DNA of 64,000 nucleotides from Streptomyces roseifaciens (GTDB taxonomy: Bacteria; Actinomycetota; Actinomycetes; Streptomycetales; Streptomycetaceae): assembly GCF_001445655.1 (NCBI RefSeq), contig NZ_LNBE01000008.1, positions 1 through 64,000 of the forward strand. The letters run 5' to 3'. A program made the translations under genes and the position numbers. Under the pieces are notes generated by a model, which was not told where the DNA came from, ran no database searches, and saw only the letters and a list, made by a program, of their open reading frames with translations. Shown one piece after another: positions 61,735 through 64,000 of the stretch. Each line of letters begins with the position of its first letter. The stretch's first letter is position 1.

Positions 61735-62706
61735 TCACATCCCCCCGCGCCCCCGCGCCGTCCTCAGCGCATCCCTCACGCCCCCCGCTGTCAGGCGGGA
61801 CCGCCACGTCGCCCAGTGTTCCCACCGTGTCCCCCAGAGACGGGGGTCCTCGTACGGGACCCAGCCCGTTGCCCGCGGTGGGTATCGCGGTACCCCTACG
61901 CACAGGCGCTTCGTGATGACGAAGCGGGTTTCGTCCGTGGTGTTGGGCTGGGACGCGTGGAGGTGGTCGCCGGCGAAGAGGAGGATGTCGCCGGGGTCCA
62001 GCTCGATGTCGACCGGGGCGCCGATCTGCTGGCCGGGCAGGAGCGTGTGCCCGTCGTGACGGAGGGGGCGCCGGTACGCGTCGGGGTGGAACAAGAGCCC
62101 GTTGCCGCTGCGGACCGGGCCGACGGCCATCCAGAGGTTGACGGAGTTGACGGCGGTGTTGAACCAGGAGTCGACGTGGGCGTCGCGCGGGGTCAGGAAG
62201 CCTTCGAGTCCGGCCAGTTCGTCTCCCCCCGCCCCGGCCCCGACCGAGCGCTGCGGCGGCATGATGCGGATCCCGAGGTGCCCGCTGAGGTAGAGCCGGG
62301 CTCCTTGCGGTTCCAGGGCCCTGGCCACGTCGTGCAGGACGGTGCGGGAGAAGGGCCGCAGCCGGGTCTCCAGGTCGGTGCGGACGGCCTCGATCTGCGC
62401 GGTGTCCGCGTGGCGGTGCGCGTTTTCCAGCGCCGCGGAGACCCGGGACGCACCGGCCGCCGGCAGGGCGGCGGCCACGGCGCGGGCGGCCTCCCGCCGG
62501 ATCGTCCCCAGCGCGCCGATGTGGCGCAGTCCGCCCTTGACGACCACGAGGGCGCCGTCGAGGACGTGCCGCAGGGAGACGGGGATGCCGTACGGGCCGG
62601 GTTCGACGGTGTGCAGGGCGGCGGGCCCGGCCGCGGGCCGGGGGGCCGCACCGGGGACCGGCCCGGGGGCCGCCCCGGCGTCCGGCCCGGCCTCCGGCCC
62701 CGTCAC
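61735..62706 (-). CDS. 2-oxoglutarate/Fe(II)-type oxygenase (phytanoyl-CoA dioxygenase-like)
   Basis: This 323-residue protein has iron ligands visible as His177-x-Asp179 (DAHVDSWFN) and a distal His250 (GDHLHASQPN), with Arg261 placed to bind 2-oxoglutarate. The helical N-terminal 130 residues are unassigned. It is expected to hydroxylate the peptide or a sugar. The GTG at 62706 overlaps the epimerase stop (GTGA). Confidence 0.85.
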   Translation of the reverse strand: MTGPEAGPDAGAAPGPVPGAAPRPAAGPAALHTVEPGPYGIPVSLRHVLDGALVVVKGGLRHIGALGTIRREAARAVAAALPAAGASRVSAALENAHRHADTAQIEAVRTDLETRLRPFSRTVLHDVARALEPQGARLYLSGHLGIRIMPPQRSVGAGAGGDELAGLEGFLTPRDAHVDSWFNTAVNSVNLWMAVGPVRSGNGLLFHPDAYRRPLRHDGHTLLPGQQIGAPVDIELDPGDILLFAGDHLHASQPNTTDETRFVITKRLCVGVPRYPPRATGWVPYEDPRLWGTRWEHWATWRSRLTAGGVRDALRTARGRGGM

Positions 62707-63644
62707 GACGCCCCGTCCCGGCGCTCCCGGCCGCCGGCCATGGCCGCGATCCCGTCGTGCAGTGCCGTCCGCGGGCGGAAGCCGAAGGCGCGGGCGGCGA
62801 CGGTGATGTCGGCTCCGGTGTGCCGGGCGTCGCCCGGCCCGGGTGGCCGCGGGACCACGGCGACGGGCCCGGCGACGCTTTCCACGGCGGCGATGGCCTG
62901 TTTCATGGACACCGGCGAGCCGCCGCCGATGTTGGCCACGCCGGTGAAGCCGGACAGGGCCGCGTCCCGCATGCCGGTGACGACGTCCCGGACGTAGGTG
63001 AAGTCGCGGGTCTGCTCGCCGTCGCCGTAGAGCGGGAACGGCGGGCCGCCCCGCGCCGCGGCCAGGAGCCGGGCGAAGGCCATGTCCGGCCGCTGCCGGG
63101 GCCCGTAGACGGTGAAGAGCCGCAGGGCGACGGCGGGCACCCCGTAGGCCGTGCGGTACAGCTCGCACAGGTGCTCGGCCGCGAGCTTGGTCACCCCGTA
63201 GGGCGAGACGGGCCGGGGGCAGGCGGTCTCGGCGGTCGGGAAGGCGCGGGCGTCGCCGTAGACGGAGGAGCTGGACGCGTAGACGAACTTGGCCAGCGGG
63301 CGCTCCCGGACGGCTTCCAGCAGCACCTGGGTGGCCAGGACGTTCCGGTCGGCGTAGAGGGCGAACTCGCGTCCCCACGACGGCCGGATGCCGGGCTGGG
63401 CGGCGAGGTGGTAGACGACGTCCGCGCCGTCGAGCACCGGGTCGAGCGCGGCGTCCAGCAGGTCGGCGCGGTGGAAGGTGAAGGCCGGGCAGCTCATCGG
63501 GCCGCGCAGGTTGCGCTCTTTGAGGGCCGGGTCGTAGGAGTCGGTGAGCGCGTCGATGCCGGCGACGCTGTCGCCGGCGGCCAGGAGGTGCGCGCAGAGG
63601 TGGGAGCCTATGAAGCCGGCCGCGCCGGTGACGACGGCGCGCAC
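62703..63644 (-). CDS. NAD-dependent nucleotide-sugar epimerase/dehydratase
   Basis: This 313-residue extended short-chain dehydrogenase has the NAD motif VTGAAGFIGSHL, SSSSVYGD and the catalytic YGVTK. The C-terminal segment LYGDGEQTRDFTYVRDVV binds the nucleotide sugar, as in UDP-glucose 4-epimerase or UDP-glucuronate epimerase relatives. It would supply the sugar donor for the cluster's glycosyltransferases. Its GTG start overlaps the glycosyltransferase stop (TAGTG). Confidence 0.92.
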   Translation of the reverse strand: MRAVVTGAAGFIGSHLCAHLLAAGDSVAGIDALTDSYDPALKERNLRGPMSCPAFTFHRADLLDAALDPVLDGADVVYHLAAQPGIRPSWGREFALYADRNVLATQVLLEAVRERPLAKFVYASSSSVYGDARAFPTAETACPRPVSPYGVTKLAAEHLCELYRTAYGVPAVALRLFTVYGPRQRPDMAFARLLAAARGGPPFPLYGDGEQTRDFTYVRDVVTGMRDAALSGFTGVANIGGGSPVSMKQAIAAVESVAGPVAVVPRPPGPGDARHTGADITVAARAFGFRPRTALHDGIAAMAGGRERRDGAS

Positions 63645-64000
63645 TAGGGCCGCCCTTCCCCGGGCAGGTCCGCCGGTTCCCCGGGGCCCTGTGGCGCCGC
63701 CCTGCCCCCGGGCGGCAGGACGCGGTCGGCGCGCGCCCGCCACGTGTGACGCTCCAGCAGCTGCCGCCGGGCCGCCTCCCCGAGGGCCCGGCGCCGGGCC
63801 GGGTCGCCGGCCAGGGCCATGACGGCGTCCGCCCACGCCGCGACGTCGCCGGGCGGGCACATCAGGCAGGTGCGCCCGTGGGCCATGACCTCCCGGAGGA
63901 CCGGCAGGTCGGAGACGACGATCGCCTTGCCGTACGCCATGTACTCGAAGAGCTTCATCGGGGAGACCCAGCGGGCGATGTCCCCGATGCCCCCGGCGCA
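63644..64000 (-). CDS. Glycosyltransferase, GT4 type (C-terminal part only)
   Basis: The reading frame enters from the right edge, so only the last 118 residues are visible. GDIARWVSPMKLFEYMAYGK and IVVSDLPVLREV form the donor-binding E-x7-E region of GT4 enzymes. It probably starts the operon glycosyltransferase-epimerase-oxygenase. Confidence 0.88.
   Translation of the reverse strand, partial: CAGGIGDIARWVSPMKLFEYMAYGKAIVVSDLPVLREVMAHGRTCLMCPPGDVAAWADAVMALAGDPARRRALGEAARRQLLERHTWRARADRVLPPGGRAAPQGPGEPADLPGEGRP

Overview
The window is high-GC DNA with the codon bias and gene families of a Streptomyces-type actinomycete. Support comes from the crr-ptsI sugar PTS pair, a complete cvnABCD conservon, SPW-repeat, DUF742 and roadblock proteins, frequent GTG starts, ATGA/GTGA-coupled operons, and only two TTA codons in the genes I called. 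No rRNA, tRNA, CRISPR array or IS transposase was recognised.

Layout. 0-6.4 kb: PTS genes crr and ptsI, a lineage-specific basic protein, an MFS exporter and a divergent MocR-type regulator. 6.5-13.8 kb: acetoacetyl-CoA synthetase, a GH31 alpha-glucosidase, a secreted VanX-like D,D-dipeptidase and glycerol kinase. 13.8-20.4 kb: conservon cvnABCD (reverse strand), then a small membrane protein, an EgtD-like methyltransferase and another membrane protein. 20.5-27.8 kb: a three-gene operon encoding a MukB/JetC-like SMC ATPase and two smaller proteins that resemble MukE/JetB and MukF/JetA by architecture, with no adjacent nuclease. 27.9-34.1 kb: a 5-oxoproline module made of pyroglutamyl peptidase, the DUF969/DUF979 membrane pair, a GntR/FCD regulator and pxpABC. 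34.2-40.3 kb: an SPW membrane protein, then a coupled operon of cytochrome P450, serine-less alpha/beta-hydrolase, cyclooxygenase-type haem peroxidase and a small helical protein. It looks like a split bacterial counterpart of the fungal Ppo oxylipin enzymes. 40.7-49.8 kb: a winged-helix protein, a two-component system, a SEDS protein, a P450 with its ferredoxin, a secreted carboxylesterase and an ATP-dependent DNA ligase.

49.8-64 kb holds the most novel content. After a secreted glycosidase comes what I read as an undescribed RiPP (ribosomally made, modified peptide) gene cluster that runs off the right edge. It contains an ABC exporter, a sulfotransferase, a glycosyltransferase-sulfotransferase fusion, a YcaO-like protein, two SAM methyltransferases, a 29-residue acidic peptide with a perfect Shine-Dalgarno, a HExxH-type putative peptide hydroxylase, a 2OG-Fe(II)-type oxygenase, a nucleotide-sugar epimerase and a glycosyltransferase. 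The peptide has no Ser, Thr, Tyr or Cys, so the two oxygenases could create the hydroxyls that glycosyl- and sulfotransferases then use.

Two places are structurally suspect. The GntR gene (about 30.68-31.49 kb) and the HExxH gene (about 59.85-60.85 kb) are each split at a very GC-rich stretch by about 0.8-1 kb of chimeric sequence. That sequence consists of inverted and direct copies of the same gene plus foreign pieces, in the second case shuffled fragments of a HelY-like helicase. The junctions show microhomology and fold-back palindromes. I think these are most likely assembly or amplification chimeras, so both genes may be intact in the organism.
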